A DNA stretch of 64,000 nucleotides from Spirochaetota bacterium (GCA_017999915.1 JAGNKX010000016.1:62001-126000), one strand, 5' to 3'; counted from the stretch's first letter, positions 44,445 to 53,180 are shown. Translations and numbers: made by a program. The notes: a model not told the origin generated them from the letters alone.

Positions 44445-45575
44445 ATGACAGATATGATCGTCGTCTTCCTTATCTTTTTCGGAGGGGCCATGTCCTGGAC
44501 CATGGCGCTGGGCCAGTTGATGGATAGGGACAAAAGCACCCTGACCTACATGCTGGCCGCGTTCCTCTTTTGCGCCGGTGCATGCATGATGTACAACGGC
44601 CTCAGGGTTTCAAGCCTCATCTACACGTATCCCCACTGTGCCTTCACGTATATCCCTTTTCTCTATTTTACCGGGCCCACGTTCTTCTTCTGTTTCAAGT
44701 CCCTTACCGGGGAACATTACCGGCTGCAGTGGAGGGATGCCCTCCACATAATTCCTCTCGCAATCATCATGATAGCGCTGATCCCCTATTACGCCCTGGA
44801 CGTAAACTCCAAGCTGGAAATCCTGAAAACGCCGGCCCGGTTCAATGTTAACAACCCGCAGCAGTCATTCTATGCGGTTATCGTATTTATTGTGGTGGCG
44901 GCCAATATCTCATACCTGGCAGTTTTTGTGAGAAACAGCTCCTTTCTGTGGGACATCAAATATCTAAAAATGAAGAAAATATCCTCGCTGTATGCGGTCA
45001 TCATGACACTGTCATATATGGTCGCGCTGATCTTCACCATCGGACTGATCATATATAATCTCTGGCTGACCGATCACTGGTTTTATCTCCTGATAATCAA
45101 GACCATGTCGGTCATGTCTTTTACCGTCATCCTGCTGATATACCTGGCGAGCAGGCGGGACCCGCATTTCTTCCAGTTCATGCAGCAGCAGGTCAAGAAG
45201 ATCCGCTACGAACGGTCCAAGATCGACAAGTTGAACCTCGAGCAGGTCTTGGAGCGCATGAATTACCTCATGAAAGAGGAGAAGATTTTCTTCGACGAGG
45301 ACCTCAATCTCAACAAGCTCGCGGGGGAACTGGCCATAGAGCCATATCAGCTTTCACAGATACTGAACGAGAAGATCGGAAAAAACTTCAATATGTACAT
45401 CAACGAGTTCCGCATCGAGGAAGCCAAAAGCCTGCTCCTGGAAGAGCCTGACAGATCGATCGTATCGGTTTCCTATGCCGTGGGCTTCAATTCACCCACT
45501 TCCTTTTACGACTGGTTCTTCAAAATGACAGGACTATCACCTTCGAAATTCCGCAAAAAACAACATCTTGAATAA
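44445..45575 (+). CDS. AraC family regulator with membrane-embedded N-terminus
   Basis: A 376-residue protein: seven hydrophobic segments (residues 1-235), then a linker and a C-terminal AraC/XylS domain (about 275-376). The two helix-turn-helices are LNLNKLAGELAIEPYQLSQI and RSIVSVSYAVGFNSPTSFYD, ending GLSPSKFRKKQ. Membrane-bound AraC regulators of this shape are common in Leptospira and Bacteroidetes. It lies after the S15 terminators and before an outer-membrane protein gene; either could be a target. The ribosome site before ATG 44445 is weak. Confidence 0.88.
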   Translation: MTDMIVVFLIFFGGAMSWTMALGQLMDRDKSTLTYMLAAFLFCAGACMMYNGLRVSSLIYTYPHCAFTYIPFLYFTGPTFFFCFKSLTGEHYRLQWRDALHIIPLAIIMIALIPYYALDVNSKLEILKTPARFNVNNPQQSFYAVIVFIVVAANISYLAVFVRNSSFLWDIKYLKMKKISSLYAVIMTLSYMVALIFTIGLIIYNLWLTDHWFYLLIIKTMSVMSFTVILLIYLASRRDPHFFQFMQQQVKKIRYERSKIDKLNLEQVLERMNYLMKEEKIFFDEDLNLNKLAGELAIEPYQLSQILNEKIGKNFNMYINEFRIEEAKSLLLEEPDRSIVSVSYAVGFNSPTSFYDWFFKMTGLSPSKFRKKQHLE

Positions 45576-45855
45576 TCTTGCAGGAACTCCCATGTTTAAC
45601 CTTAACCACACGTCCATACGTTAGCGATGATCATGGCGATGACAAGCACCGGTAATGCAAATTTAGTTTGACAATTGGGCCGGAATACATTTAAAAAGTA
45701 GTAAAATACAACAATCATGATGCGAAAAAGACTTGCCGGTCATATTATTTCGAAGAAACACGCTGCTGCAATGTTAAAACGGGCGCGATTATATTTTATT
45801 CCTATAATAATGGATATTAATGCCTTTCAGGCGTTAAATATTATCTCAGGAGGAA
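45576..45855. other. Intergenic region without recognised feature
   Basis: About 280 bp, AT-rich. An open frame from 45717 overlaps the next gene out of frame and looks like a shadow. A likely promoter for 45856 lies here but no clear boxes were found. Confidence 0.35.
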
Positions 45856-46632
45856 ATGATGCTGCAAAAAAACATACTGGCAATAGCATGGGTGGCGCTA
45901 ACGCTATTCACGGCATCAAGAGCAATGGCCTTCGGCATTGGCGCCTATGCCACTGTTGGCGGAGGAGGATCTACCTATAAAACAACCACAGAGGATTACC
46001 TGCCGAACATCACCGGCACCTCATCTGATCTGACCGCAGGAGCCGGATTGATACTGGATACCACCCTTGCCCAGGACAGCCTCTTCAACTACCGCCTCAA
46101 AATAGGCGGCGGCAGGAATTGGATCGACAGGGAAAAACATATTATATTAGCACGGCTGCAGATGAGCAATATTTTTGGCTTTGGTATAATTCGGACCGAT
46201 ATTATCCGGTGGTGGATTGGCCCCCAGTTAGGCGGGACCTACTCGTGGGGGGATCGGGGCAAAAGAAATTATGCGGGTATTGCCAAAGAATCATCGGAAT
46301 ACCAGGCATTGCGGTATGGCGTCTTTTCAATCAATGATATAAACCTGCTCGCCCCGTACCATGACACTATCAGAGAAATTAATTACGGTGGGCTCAACGT
46401 GGGTCTTTCCACCGGCCTCAACATTAACATCGGCAGTCTTTTTACAATATCACTTGAAACAGGCTTCAAATATAATCTGAACTGGGGCAATCAACAACGA
46501 AAAATTTACGAAACTTTGTGGCCGCTCTATGAAATAAATCACTTCACCGAAAACCTTTTTGTCCATGGCTGGGAGCTATACGGAGAAATTGCCTTCCTAT
46601 TCCGGATTCCCGGCGACAACTACAGGGGGTAG
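45856..46632 (+). CDS. Outer-membrane beta-barrel protein (predicted)
   Basis: A 258-residue exported protein. Signal peptide cleaves near SRAMAFG. The mature part alternates hydrophobic and polar residues with many Gly/Tyr/Trp (YATVGGGGSTYKTTTED; IGPQLGGTYSWGDRG; GLNVGLSTGLNINIGSLFTI) and ends YGEIAFLFRIPGDNYRG, consistent with a small outer-membrane barrel. AGGAGG precedes ATG 45856. No family recognised. Downstream of the membrane AraC regulator. Confidence 0.7.
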   Translation: MMLQKNILAIAWVALTLFTASRAMAFGIGAYATVGGGGSTYKTTTEDYLPNITGTSSDLTAGAGLILDTTLAQDSLFNYRLKIGGGRNWIDREKHIILARLQMSNIFGFGIIRTDIIRWWIGPQLGGTYSWGDRGKRNYAGIAKESSEYQALRYGVFSINDINLLAPYHDTIREINYGGLNVGLSTGLNINIGSLFTISLETGFKYNLNWGNQQRKIYETLWPLYEINHFTENLFVHGWELYGEIAFLFRIPGDNYRG

Positions 46633-46680
46633 CGAGGGAAGATCCGGGAACTGACTTTTATGCGTATCTGAGCTATCCGA

Positions 46681-47664
46681 CTACCAGATAAACATCAGCG
46701 GATCGATGTCCCAGCCGTGCTTCATGACCGTGAAATGCAGGTGCGGGCCCGTCGACCAGCCGGTGGATCCGACCCTGCCGATCATGTCCTTCTTCGTGAC
46801 CCATTCGCCGCATTTCACGTTGATGGAATCCAGATGCCCATAGAGAGTGGTATATCCCTCGTAGTGCTGGACCATGATGGTATTCCCGAAGCCGCCGCGC
46901 CAGCCGGTGAAGATAACGATCCCGTCCCGGGCCGGATGCACGGGAGTGCGCCAGCCCGAAATAATGTCTACGCCGTTATGGTAGCGCATCTCCCCGTCCT
47001 GCATGAACGGGTGGACCCTGTCGCCGAAAAGCGAGGTGAAATTTCCCCGCGCTATGGGCGATTGGAAAATATTCTTGATCCGGTATAATTTTTCCAGGGA
47101 GTTGTTCACGATCATGGGCTTCACGCCCTTGAAGAAGACAAGCCTGATATCGTCGGACGAGATTATTTTAAAGGGCGTGGGCAGGTAATCGCCCCGCACC
47201 TCTCCGCTGTATGCCAGGAGATTCCGCATGCGCCGCACGTCCAGAAGATCGTCAAAGGCAAGAAGGACGCCGTCTGATGCGGGCACCACCACCTCGATGC
47301 CGTCCTTCGGCACGAGGGACGTTATGAAGGGATTTGCCGCAATAAGGGTGTCGATGTTGACGTGATATTGATAGGCCACATCCCAGTATGACTCGCCTCC
47401 GGCGAGGCGGTGCGTTATGAGCCTGACGCCGGCGTTGTGGGGATAGCGCTTGACCATGCGTATATATTCTTTCGCGTCGATGAAGAGCGGAAAACCGTTC
47501 TTGAGCACATAGCTTCCCTTCTTGACCGTGACGTGATCGCACACCAGTGCTGCGATGATGTTCCCCAGGACAAGGACGGAAACGAGAACGATCCCCCCGA
47601 TCGTGGAATAGAATTTAATCTGACGTACCTGATACCTGCTGAAAGGCGGCCAGTGTAACATCAC
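46681..47664 (-). CDS. Membrane-anchored LysM-M23 peptidase
   Basis: A 327-residue protein: one N-terminal membrane helix (about 20-42), a LysM-like segment (about 85-125, HRLAGGESYWDVAYQYHVNI, then DTLIAANP) and a LytM/M23 domain (about 200-320). Zinc ligands are in YHNGVDIISG (His, Asp) and GPHLHFTVM (HxH), with YGHLDSI supplying the catalytic His. All residues are in place, so an active endopeptidase on cell-wall cross-links is expected. Overlaps the proC stop by 4 bp (ATGA) and ends the operon yggS-proC-m23. Confidence 0.9.
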   Translation of the reverse strand: MMLHWPPFSRYQVRQIKFYSTIGGIVLVSVLVLGNIIAALVCDHVTVKKGSYVLKNGFPLFIDAKEYIRMVKRYPHNAGVRLITHRLAGGESYWDVAYQYHVNIDTLIAANPFITSLVPKDGIEVVVPASDGVLLAFDDLLDVRRMRNLLAYSGEVRGDYLPTPFKIISSDDIRLVFFKGVKPMIVNNSLEKLYRIKNIFQSPIARGNFTSLFGDRVHPFMQDGEMRYHNGVDIISGWRTPVHPARDGIVIFTGWRGGFGNTIMVQHYEGYTTLYGHLDSINVKCGEWVTKKDMIGRVGSTGWSTGPHLHFTVMKHGWDIDPLMFIW

Positions 47665-48479
47665 TTTTCTCCTAATCGTTGAGATTTTTGGGCTGCTTTT
47701 TCAACGGCATCCATGACGATACCGGAAAAGCCGCTCCGCTCCAGGACGTGGATCCCCTCGATGGTGGTGCCGCCGGGCGAAGTCACCTTCCCCCGCAGCG
47801 CCATGGGATCTTCCCCGCTCTCCAGAAGGTACCTGGCTGAGCCCATCACCGTCTGCGCGGCAAGGACAAGGGCCTTGTCGCGGGGAATGCCGAGCTTTAC
47901 GCCGCCATCGGCCAGCGCCTGGATGAACGTGAACACATAGGCCGGGCCGCTGCCCGACAGGCCCGTTACCGCATCCATGAGCTTCTCCGGCAGGACCAGG
48001 ACCCTGCCAATCGCCGAAAATATTCGCTCCACTTCAATCAGCGAATTTTCATCCACGCTGTCGTTAGGCGACAGGACCGACATCCCCTCCCCCACCATGG
48101 CCGGCGTATTGGGCATCACCCTAACGATCTTACGCGACGGACCCACGATCTTTTCCATTGCCGTTATGGAAATGCCGGCGGCGATGGAAACGATAATACA
48201 ATCGGCAGCGATTGCGCCCTTTATGGCATCAAGTGACGCCGCGACCGTGTCGGGCTTCACCGCGATTATCAGTATCTCCGACGCACGGGCCAGTTCTTCC
48301 GGCGACTTCGCGGCGTTTATGCCGGTGCCATGCGCCAGGGCTTCAGCCTTGGCCGCTGCAATATCATAAACCGAAAGGGAGGATGGATCGCCTGCGGCGG
48401 CAAGGCGGGACAGGATCGCCCCGCCCATGTTGCCCGCTCCGATGCATCCAATCCTTCGTGTAGCTGTTGTCATTCTCAA
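47661..48479 (-). CDS. proC: Pyrroline-5-carboxylate reductase
   Basis: A 272-residue ProC, the last step of proline synthesis (NAD(P)H). Rossmann motif GCIGAGNMGGAILSRLA at the N-terminus; active site region GSGPAYVFTFIQALADGGVK and SPGGTTIEGIHVLE at the C-terminus are canonical. Start overlaps the yggS stop by 4 bp; stop overlaps the M23 start by 4 bp. Confidence 0.96.
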   Translation of the reverse strand: MRMTTATRRIGCIGAGNMGGAILSRLAAAGDPSSLSVYDIAAAKAEALAHGTGINAAKSPEELARASEILIIAVKPDTVAASLDAIKGAIAADCIIVSIAAGISITAMEKIVGPSRKIVRVMPNTPAMVGEGMSVLSPNDSVDENSLIEVERIFSAIGRVLVLPEKLMDAVTGLSGSGPAYVFTFIQALADGGVKLGIPRDKALVLAAQTVMGSARYLLESGEDPMALRGKVTSPGGTTIEGIHVLERSGFSGIVMDAVEKAAQKSQRLGEK

Positions 48480-49156
48480 TCCCTGTGTCCGAAAATTGCC
48501 GTTCCGATCCGCACCATCGTCGCTCCCTCTTCCACGGCAATGCGATAATCAGAGGACATTCCCATGGAAAGCTCTTCAAGGGAAATGTCGAGGGAGTCGT
48601 TGATGTCCTCCATGAGCTCCCGCGCAGCCTTGAAAGTTTCCCGGATGACGCCCTCATCGTCGGTGAAAGGCGCCATGGTCATCACTCCCCTCAGTTCGAG
48701 GTTCTTCATGTCCAGGATGCGCTTCACCAGGTCCGTCGCGTCAGCGGGACCTGTCCCGCTTTTGCTTTCCTCTCCGGAGGTGTTCACCTGGACCAGTACT
48801 TTCTGTATCTTGCCTGTCCTGGCCGCCTCCCGGTCCACTGCCGCCGCGGTATCGGCCTTGTCAATGGAATGGATCAGGTCAAAGAGCAAAACGGCGTCTC
48901 GGGCCTTGTTCGACTGGAGGTGCCCGATCATGTGAAATGCGAATTCGCCTTTCAGGTTCGGGATCTTCCGCTTGGCCTCCTGGATCTTATTTTCGCCGAA
49001 CACCCTGATCCCCGCGTTTATGGCCTCCTGCACGACCGATTCATCGAAAGTTTTACTAACGCATATTATGCGAGTTCCCCGGGGATCCCTTCCGGATGAC
49101 GCGGCAATATCCGCAATCTCCGCTTCAATCCTCTTATAGTTCTCGATAATACTCAT
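48476..49156 (-). CDS. yggS: YggS family PLP homeostasis protein
   Basis: A 226-residue fold-type III PLP-binding protein that buffers pyridoxal phosphate. The PLP lysine is in ICVSKTFDE; GENKIQEA, FHMIGHLQSNKA and SMGMSSDYRIAVEEGATMVR (ending VRIGTAIFGHRD) are signature motifs. Linked to proC, as in many bacteria. No ribosome site visible before ATG 49156; it begins the three-gene operon. Confidence 0.95.
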   Translation of the reverse strand: MSIIENYKRIEAEIADIAASSGRDPRGTRIICVSKTFDESVVQEAINAGIRVFGENKIQEAKRKIPNLKGEFAFHMIGHLQSNKARDAVLLFDLIHSIDKADTAAAVDREAARTGKIQKVLVQVNTSGEESKSGTGPADATDLVKRILDMKNLELRGVMTMAPFTDDEGVIRETFKAARELMEDINDSLDISLEELSMGMSSDYRIAVEEGATMVRIGTAIFGHRD

Positions 49157-49328
49157 TAATCTATATCATTCCGCTGCGCGGGTCCGCGCAGCCTTCAGGT
49201 TATCGCGGTCTGATATCCGCCCGACCGGGCGGATAAAAAATACACGACCACAATTATTAATCTTGTATACCATACATCAAACTAAAATGCAAGCCTTTTT
49301 ATTTCCTGTTCACACAGTGCCTATCATG

Positions 49329-50288
49329 CTACATCTTACCCAACAAATCCAGATCAAGGGGCTCTCCTTTCTCCGGATCCTTCCTCAGACGAATTCCATC
49401 CATGGCGCAGGAATCCTGACATACGCCACACCCCATGCAGAACTTATTATCCACAGCCACCCTGCCGGCGGATTCATCCATCGTGATGGCGTTGAAGGGG
49501 CATATGTCAACACAATTCCCGCAGGCGGTGCATCCCTCTTTCACTTCGGCGACATAGCCCGACGGTGCGAGAAACGGCACGGCTCCCTTCAGCTTATTCC
49601 ACATGACCATGCCCATGCAGCAGCAACTGCAACAGTTGCATATGGCTATGAGGCGGTTTCCCATTTCCTTTTTAAAATATGCCGTATGGACATCGCCCCT
49701 GGCATGGGCCTTTTCGAGCACCACCAGGGCTTCTTCCCTGGAGCATTTCCTGAAGCGCGGGTTGTTCGCCGCGATGAAGGACGCGAAGGGGTCACCCATT
49801 ATCAGGCACGCCTCCATTTCCGATTCCGGAACGCAGGGATTGGTCTGGTTTTGCCTGCATGCGCAGATGCCCACGGCCATGGCTCCGGGATTCTCAAGGA
49901 TGACATCGCGGGCGATCTTGAAGGGAACAACCCGCTCCGGCACGCGATAGCTCACCGGCACATCAAGCGAAACCAGCTTGCGAGCGTCCTCATGCTTTAC
50001 CACCTTCCCATGGTAAATGTTGGTCTCCCTGTCGGGAGCGAGCATCGCGATCTGCTTCACATAGGACCTGAGCATGGCGTCGACCGTTGGGCCGGGATGG
50101 TTTTTCGGCTCGGCCGTGGGGATGCCCAGGGTTTGCAGCACAGTGTATGCGAAATGATCCGTGTGCTTGAGGTACAAATAAGCAATGAAAAAATTCTGCT
50201 TATCCTCCGGGGAATAGAAATCGAACATATCATCAACAGTCTTATCCAGCATGGCAGTCTCCAGGTAATACGTATAGTTATCGTTCAT
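49329..50288 (-). CDS. Dicluster ferredoxin-like protein with cysteine-rich region
   Basis: A 319-residue protein. C-terminal 4Fe-4S dicluster (about 245-300): CTACGNCVDICPFNAI and CMGCGVCQDSCAMDGIRL. Upstream lies an unusual cysteine-rich region: GICACRQNQTNPC near 145 and AICNCCSCCCMGM near 220, which could bind another metal cluster. The N-terminal ~100 residues (YTYYLETAMLDKTVDDMFDF) have no fold I recognise. It resembles ferredoxin proteins seen with organohalide or corrinoid systems only loosely. Monocistronic; function unknown, electron transfer inferred. Confidence 0.75.
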   Translation of the reverse strand: MNDNYTYYLETAMLDKTVDDMFDFYSPEDKQNFFIAYLYLKHTDHFAYTVLQTLGIPTAEPKNHPGPTVDAMLRSYVKQIAMLAPDRETNIYHGKVVKHEDARKLVSLDVPVSYRVPERVVPFKIARDVILENPGAMAVGICACRQNQTNPCVPESEMEACLIMGDPFASFIAANNPRFRKCSREEALVVLEKAHARGDVHTAYFKKEMGNRLIAICNCCSCCCMGMVMWNKLKGAVPFLAPSGYVAEVKEGCTACGNCVDICPFNAITMDESAGRVAVDNKFCMGCGVCQDSCAMDGIRLRKDPEKGEPLDLDLLGKM

Positions 50289-50485
50289 GCTTTATGTATA
50301 TCTGCATGATGAACCCAAATATCCATCTTTTTGTTTTTTATTCAAGGACAATTCATTTAGTCGTTTCCAGCGGACCAGGGAAAGCATGGTGCAAATAATT
50401 GTAGTTGCGATATATGTATTGACGGATTATTATCGAATGATTTAACCTGTGATTCTGAAAACAATTGTCACATACAAGGATCTCC

Positions 50486-50875
50486 ATGCATCTGGGCATA
50501 CATTATCTGGCTGAATTCTTTGACTGTGATCGGAAAAAGATCGATGATGCGGCATTTGTTGAAAAGGTCATGATAGAAGCGACAAATCTCTCGAGCGCCA
50601 CGATCATCCGGCCCTTTTTCCATCAGTTCAGTCCACAGGGAGTAAGTGGCGTGATAGTTATCGCCGAATCCCATTTCGCGATTCACACCTGGCCGGAACA
50701 TGGCTATACGGCCGTCGATCTATTCAGCTGCTCTGATTTTGACTACAAGGCTGCATTAAATCATATCCGGATAACTATTGGGGCGAAACATTATACCGTG
50801 GGACAGGTCCGTCGGGGAATACTTGCCGATAGTGGTGTTGCTATGCCGGCGGAATGGGACGATATTGATTTGTAA
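50486..50875 (+). CDS. speD: S-adenosylmethionine decarboxylase proenzyme
   Basis: A 129-residue class 1 AdoMetDC. Autocleavage occurs at Glu-Ser: VIVIAESHFAIHTWPEHGYT, with Ser62 becoming the pyruvoyl group. GYTAVDLFSCSDFD is also typical. It makes decarboxylated SAM for spermidine. No speE is in view. Start ATG 50486 (HLGIHYLAEFFDC) behind AGGAT; a longer in-frame start at 50465 has poorer support. The following gene starts 93 bp after, across a palindrome copy. Confidence 0.93.
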   Translation: MHLGIHYLAEFFDCDRKKIDDAAFVEKVMIEATNLSSATIIRPFFHQFSPQGVSGVIVIAESHFAIHTWPEHGYTAVDLFSCSDFDYKAALNHIRITIGAKHYTVGQVRRGILADSGVAMPAEWDDIDL

Positions 50876-50931
50876 ATAAAGACTAAATATGGCTACCACA
50901 TAAGCTTGGTGAAATACTAATACGATAGTTA

Positions 50932-50946
50932 TCGGTTTAATGTTGA
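50932..50946. repeat. Dispersed palindrome copy
   Basis: ACGATAGTTATCGGT, 22 bp before the start of the next gene, so potentially able to block its transcription or translation. Confidence 0.8.
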
Positions 50947-50968
50947 GGTCTGTTCTAGGTGGTAAACA

Positions 50969-51754
50969 ATGTCATTAAAGTTAGCATTCCTTGGCACAGG
51001 AACCTGCAACTCCACACCGCGCAATCCATCGGCCCTGGCACTTTCAGACGGAAATGAGATTCTTCTGATTGACTGCGGCGGCGGGTGCTATCACCAGTTA
51101 GCCAGACTGAATGATAATCATTTCAGATATAATACTATCAGCACTATACTGCTCACGCATTTTCATATTGATCATGTATCGGGTCTTGCTGATATCCTGT
51201 GGGGTGAAATGTGGGATAAACGAAGCCAGAGAATCGAACCGATAACTATCGCAGGGCCACCGGGACTTGTCCGATTTATGAATAATCATATTCTTCCTTT
51301 AATTGGGAATTATTCAATACCCTTCAAGATTATTTCGATAGATCTTGAAGATGGAGCGATATTCAAAGGATCATATTTCTCTGCACAATCATTCAAGGTG
51401 GTGCATGGTGATGCTGCATGCGGTTATCTTATCGATACCGGTATCAAAAAACTCGCCATTACCGGCGATACTGGTTTTTGTGACAACCTGGTTAATCTCT
51501 TATCAGCTTCTGATATTGCTGTCATGGAATGGAGCATGGCAGATTATTGCGATCATCCTTCGCATATTTCCCGGACTGATATTGAACGACTTCTCAATCT
51601 TAAAATTTTTCCATCAAAAACTTATTTTACCCATATCTACCCCTCCCCTGGAACATCTTTCTATGAACAGGTTCGGTTCAATAGAAAAATTTTGAATGGA
51701 TATAAAAAATCATTCTTTTTCCCACAGGATTTGGAGACGACAATTATCGATTGA
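50969..51754 (+). CDS. RNase Z-like metallo-beta-lactamase protein
   Basis: A 261-residue MBL-fold protein of the RNase Z/Lactamase_B_2 group: LAFLGTGTCNSTPRNPSAL, then the HxHxDH motif in LLTHFHIDHVSG, HGDAACGYLID (metal His) and ITGDTGFCDNL (bridging Asp), ending YFTHIYPSP. tRNA 3' processing is not certain; closely related proteins act on small phosphodiesters. Inside the gene, codons for EPITIAG contain ACCGATAACTATCGC (51238-51252), a match to the dispersed palindrome. The stop abuts the convergent gene at 51755. Confidence 0.85.
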   Translation: MSLKLAFLGTGTCNSTPRNPSALALSDGNEILLIDCGGGCYHQLARLNDNHFRYNTISTILLTHFHIDHVSGLADILWGEMWDKRSQRIEPITIAGPPGLVRFMNNHILPLIGNYSIPFKIISIDLEDGAIFKGSYFSAQSFKVVHGDAACGYLIDTGIKKLAITGDTGFCDNLVNLLSASDIAVMEWSMADYCDHPSHISRTDIERLLNLKIFPSKTYFTHIYPSPGTSFYEQVRFNRKILNGYKKSFFFPQDLETTIID

Positions 51755-52246
51755 TCAACTGCCGCGCAATGGAACGTTATTATTTACAGGCAACAGCAAA
51801 CCAGAAATCGCATGCGAACCTCGTGGCATACCCCAATATTGTGCCCAGCAAATAACCCCACCCATCTCAAATCTTGAAAAGATATAACATGAAAATCGAT
51901 AGTTATCATTTTTCATGTTCTTAATATCTAGCAGTTTAACAATATATATCTCAACAGCATATGCAATAATCCCCGAAGCTGACAACTTATACACCTTTCT
52001 CATATCAAGAAGCAATTCATATTCCGCAGGGGAAAGTGTAACATGCACACGTTTCCACCTTTCTTTCCTGTCACGATCCTGATAGCGAACCCTTGAAAAG
52101 GGTACGGCAGAGATCAAATCTGCTCCGGCCATTTTACAAATCAACCATGATATAATTTCACGCCTGGATAAACAGGTTTTCCGGGATATATCAGCTATCT
52201 TTCTCAAGGTATTAACATGGATATAGATGGTTGTATCAATAAACAT
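51755..52246 (-). CDS. Probable ribbon-helix-helix-like protein with repeat in coding sequence
   Basis: About 163 residues from ATG 52246 (FIDTTIYIHVNTLRKIADIS). A short strand then two helices (TCLSRREIISWLICKMAGAD) and a second similar block (RVHVTLSPAEYELLLDMRKV, YKLSASGIIAYAVEIYIVKL) suggest two ribbon-helix-helix-like or CopG-like units. The last ~50 residues (after KNMKNDNYRF) contain a copy of the palindrome within a long hairpin (51886-51919) and look like an added tail. AT-rich composition unlike the neighbours suggests transfer. It could bind the dispersed palindrome (speculation). The start is uncertain. Confidence 0.5.
   Translation of the reverse strand: MFIDTTIYIHVNTLRKIADISRKTCLSRREIISWLICKMAGADLISAVPFSRVRYQDRDRKERWKRVHVTLSPAEYELLLDMRKVYKLSASGIIAYAVEIYIVKLLDIKNMKNDNYRFSCYIFSRFEMGGVICWAQYWGMPRGSHAISGLLLPVNNNVPLRGS
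51886..51919. repeat. Palindrome copy in a long hairpin, within coding sequence
   Basis: Arms AACATGAAAA (51886-51895) / TTTTCATGTT (51910-51919) enclose TCGATAGTTATCA, a palindrome variant. It lies inside the gene at 51755-52246, where it could act as an internal terminator. Confidence 0.7.
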
Positions 52247-52329
52247 ATGCACTCTCGAAAATATCGATATATATCCAGGTATACGATTATCCTGAAAGAT
52301 TATTAAAATTTTTTTCATTATATTCAGCC

Positions 52330-52341
52330 CCGATAACTATC
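52330..52341. repeat. Partial palindrome copy upstream of adk
   Basis: CCGATAACTATC, lacking the last arm bases, in the gap between the helix-rich protein and adk. Confidence 0.55.
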
Positions 52342-52487
52342 AATGCATACCTGTCACCAATGATCTATATGATGCTATGAAATAATGGAGAAAATGACCC
52401 AATTAATTAAGAGAGATTTCCAAAACTTTCTTTACTTTTGAATAGCTACTTTTCATCCTGTAAAAAAATCTCTGGAGAGGTGTTTTT

Positions 52488-53180
52488 ATGAATATTCTCA
52501 TATTCGGGCCCAATGGAAGCGGTAAAGGTACGCAGGGCGCTGTAGTTCAAAAAAAGTATACTGTAACGCATATCGAATCTGGCGTGATTTTCCGGGAAAA
52601 CATAAAAGGCGGCACCGAGCTTGGTAAAAAAGCCAAAGCATATATCGACAAGGGTGACCTGGTTCCCGATGATATCACCATCCCCATGATACTGGACAGA
52701 CTTCAGAAAGACGACTGCAAAAAAGGCTGGCTCCTGGATGGATTTCCCCGCAATGACGAGCAGGCCAAAGCCCTTGATGAGGCATTGAAAAAAGCCGGCA
52801 TGAAACTGGACTGCGTTATCGAAATATTACTGGATAGGGATATAGCGAAAAACAGGATCATGGGACGCAGGCTGTGCGCCACCGACAACAACCACCCCAA
52901 CAATATCTTTATCGATGCAATCAAACCTGCCGAAAAAGGCGGCGAAATGGTATGCCGCGTATGCGGCGGCAAGCTCTCGGCCCGCTCCGACGACCAGGAT
53001 GAGACCGCCATCGGCAAGCGTCACGATATTTACTACAACAAAAATAACGGCACCCTCGCGGCGGTTGATTACTTCAAAAAGCTGTCCAAGGCCAACGGCG
53101 GCGTTCCGCGGATCATTGAGCTGGATGGCAAACCGGGTGTCAAAGAAGTAAGCGAAGATCTGATGAAAAAACTAGGATAG
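52488..53180 (+). CDS. adk: Adenylate kinase
   Basis: A 230-residue Adk (ATP + AMP to 2 ADP). P-loop FGPNGSGKGTQG, AMP site GWLLDGFPRNDEQ, and LID entry ILLDRDIAKNRIMGRR. The LID is enlarged (about 127-185), with cysteines in RRLCATDNN and MVCRVCGGKLSAR, possibly a zinc site. A ribosome site GGAGAGG precedes ATG 52488. A longer LID is known in some spirochaetes. Monocistronic. Confidence 0.94.
   Translation: MNILIFGPNGSGKGTQGAVVQKKYTVTHIESGVIFRENIKGGTELGKKAKAYIDKGDLVPDDITIPMILDRLQKDDCKKGWLLDGFPRNDEQAKALDEALKKAGMKLDCVIEILLDRDIAKNRIMGRRLCATDNNHPNNIFIDAIKPAEKGGEMVCRVCGGKLSARSDDQDETAIGKRHDIYYNKNNGTLAAVDYFKKLSKANGGVPRIIELDGKPGVKEVSEDLMKKLG

Noticed and set aside
45717-45980. 87-codon plus-strand frame
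   Set aside because: Overlaps the well-supported outer-membrane protein start out of frame and lacks a good ribosome site.
50265-50288. ACGATAACTATACG at the ferredoxin start
   Set aside because: Only the centre matches the palindrome and it is the coding start NDNYT; insufficient.
50651-50663. GTGATAGTTATCG in speD
   Set aside because: Encodes the conserved VIVIA before the Glu-Ser cleavage site, so explained by the protein.
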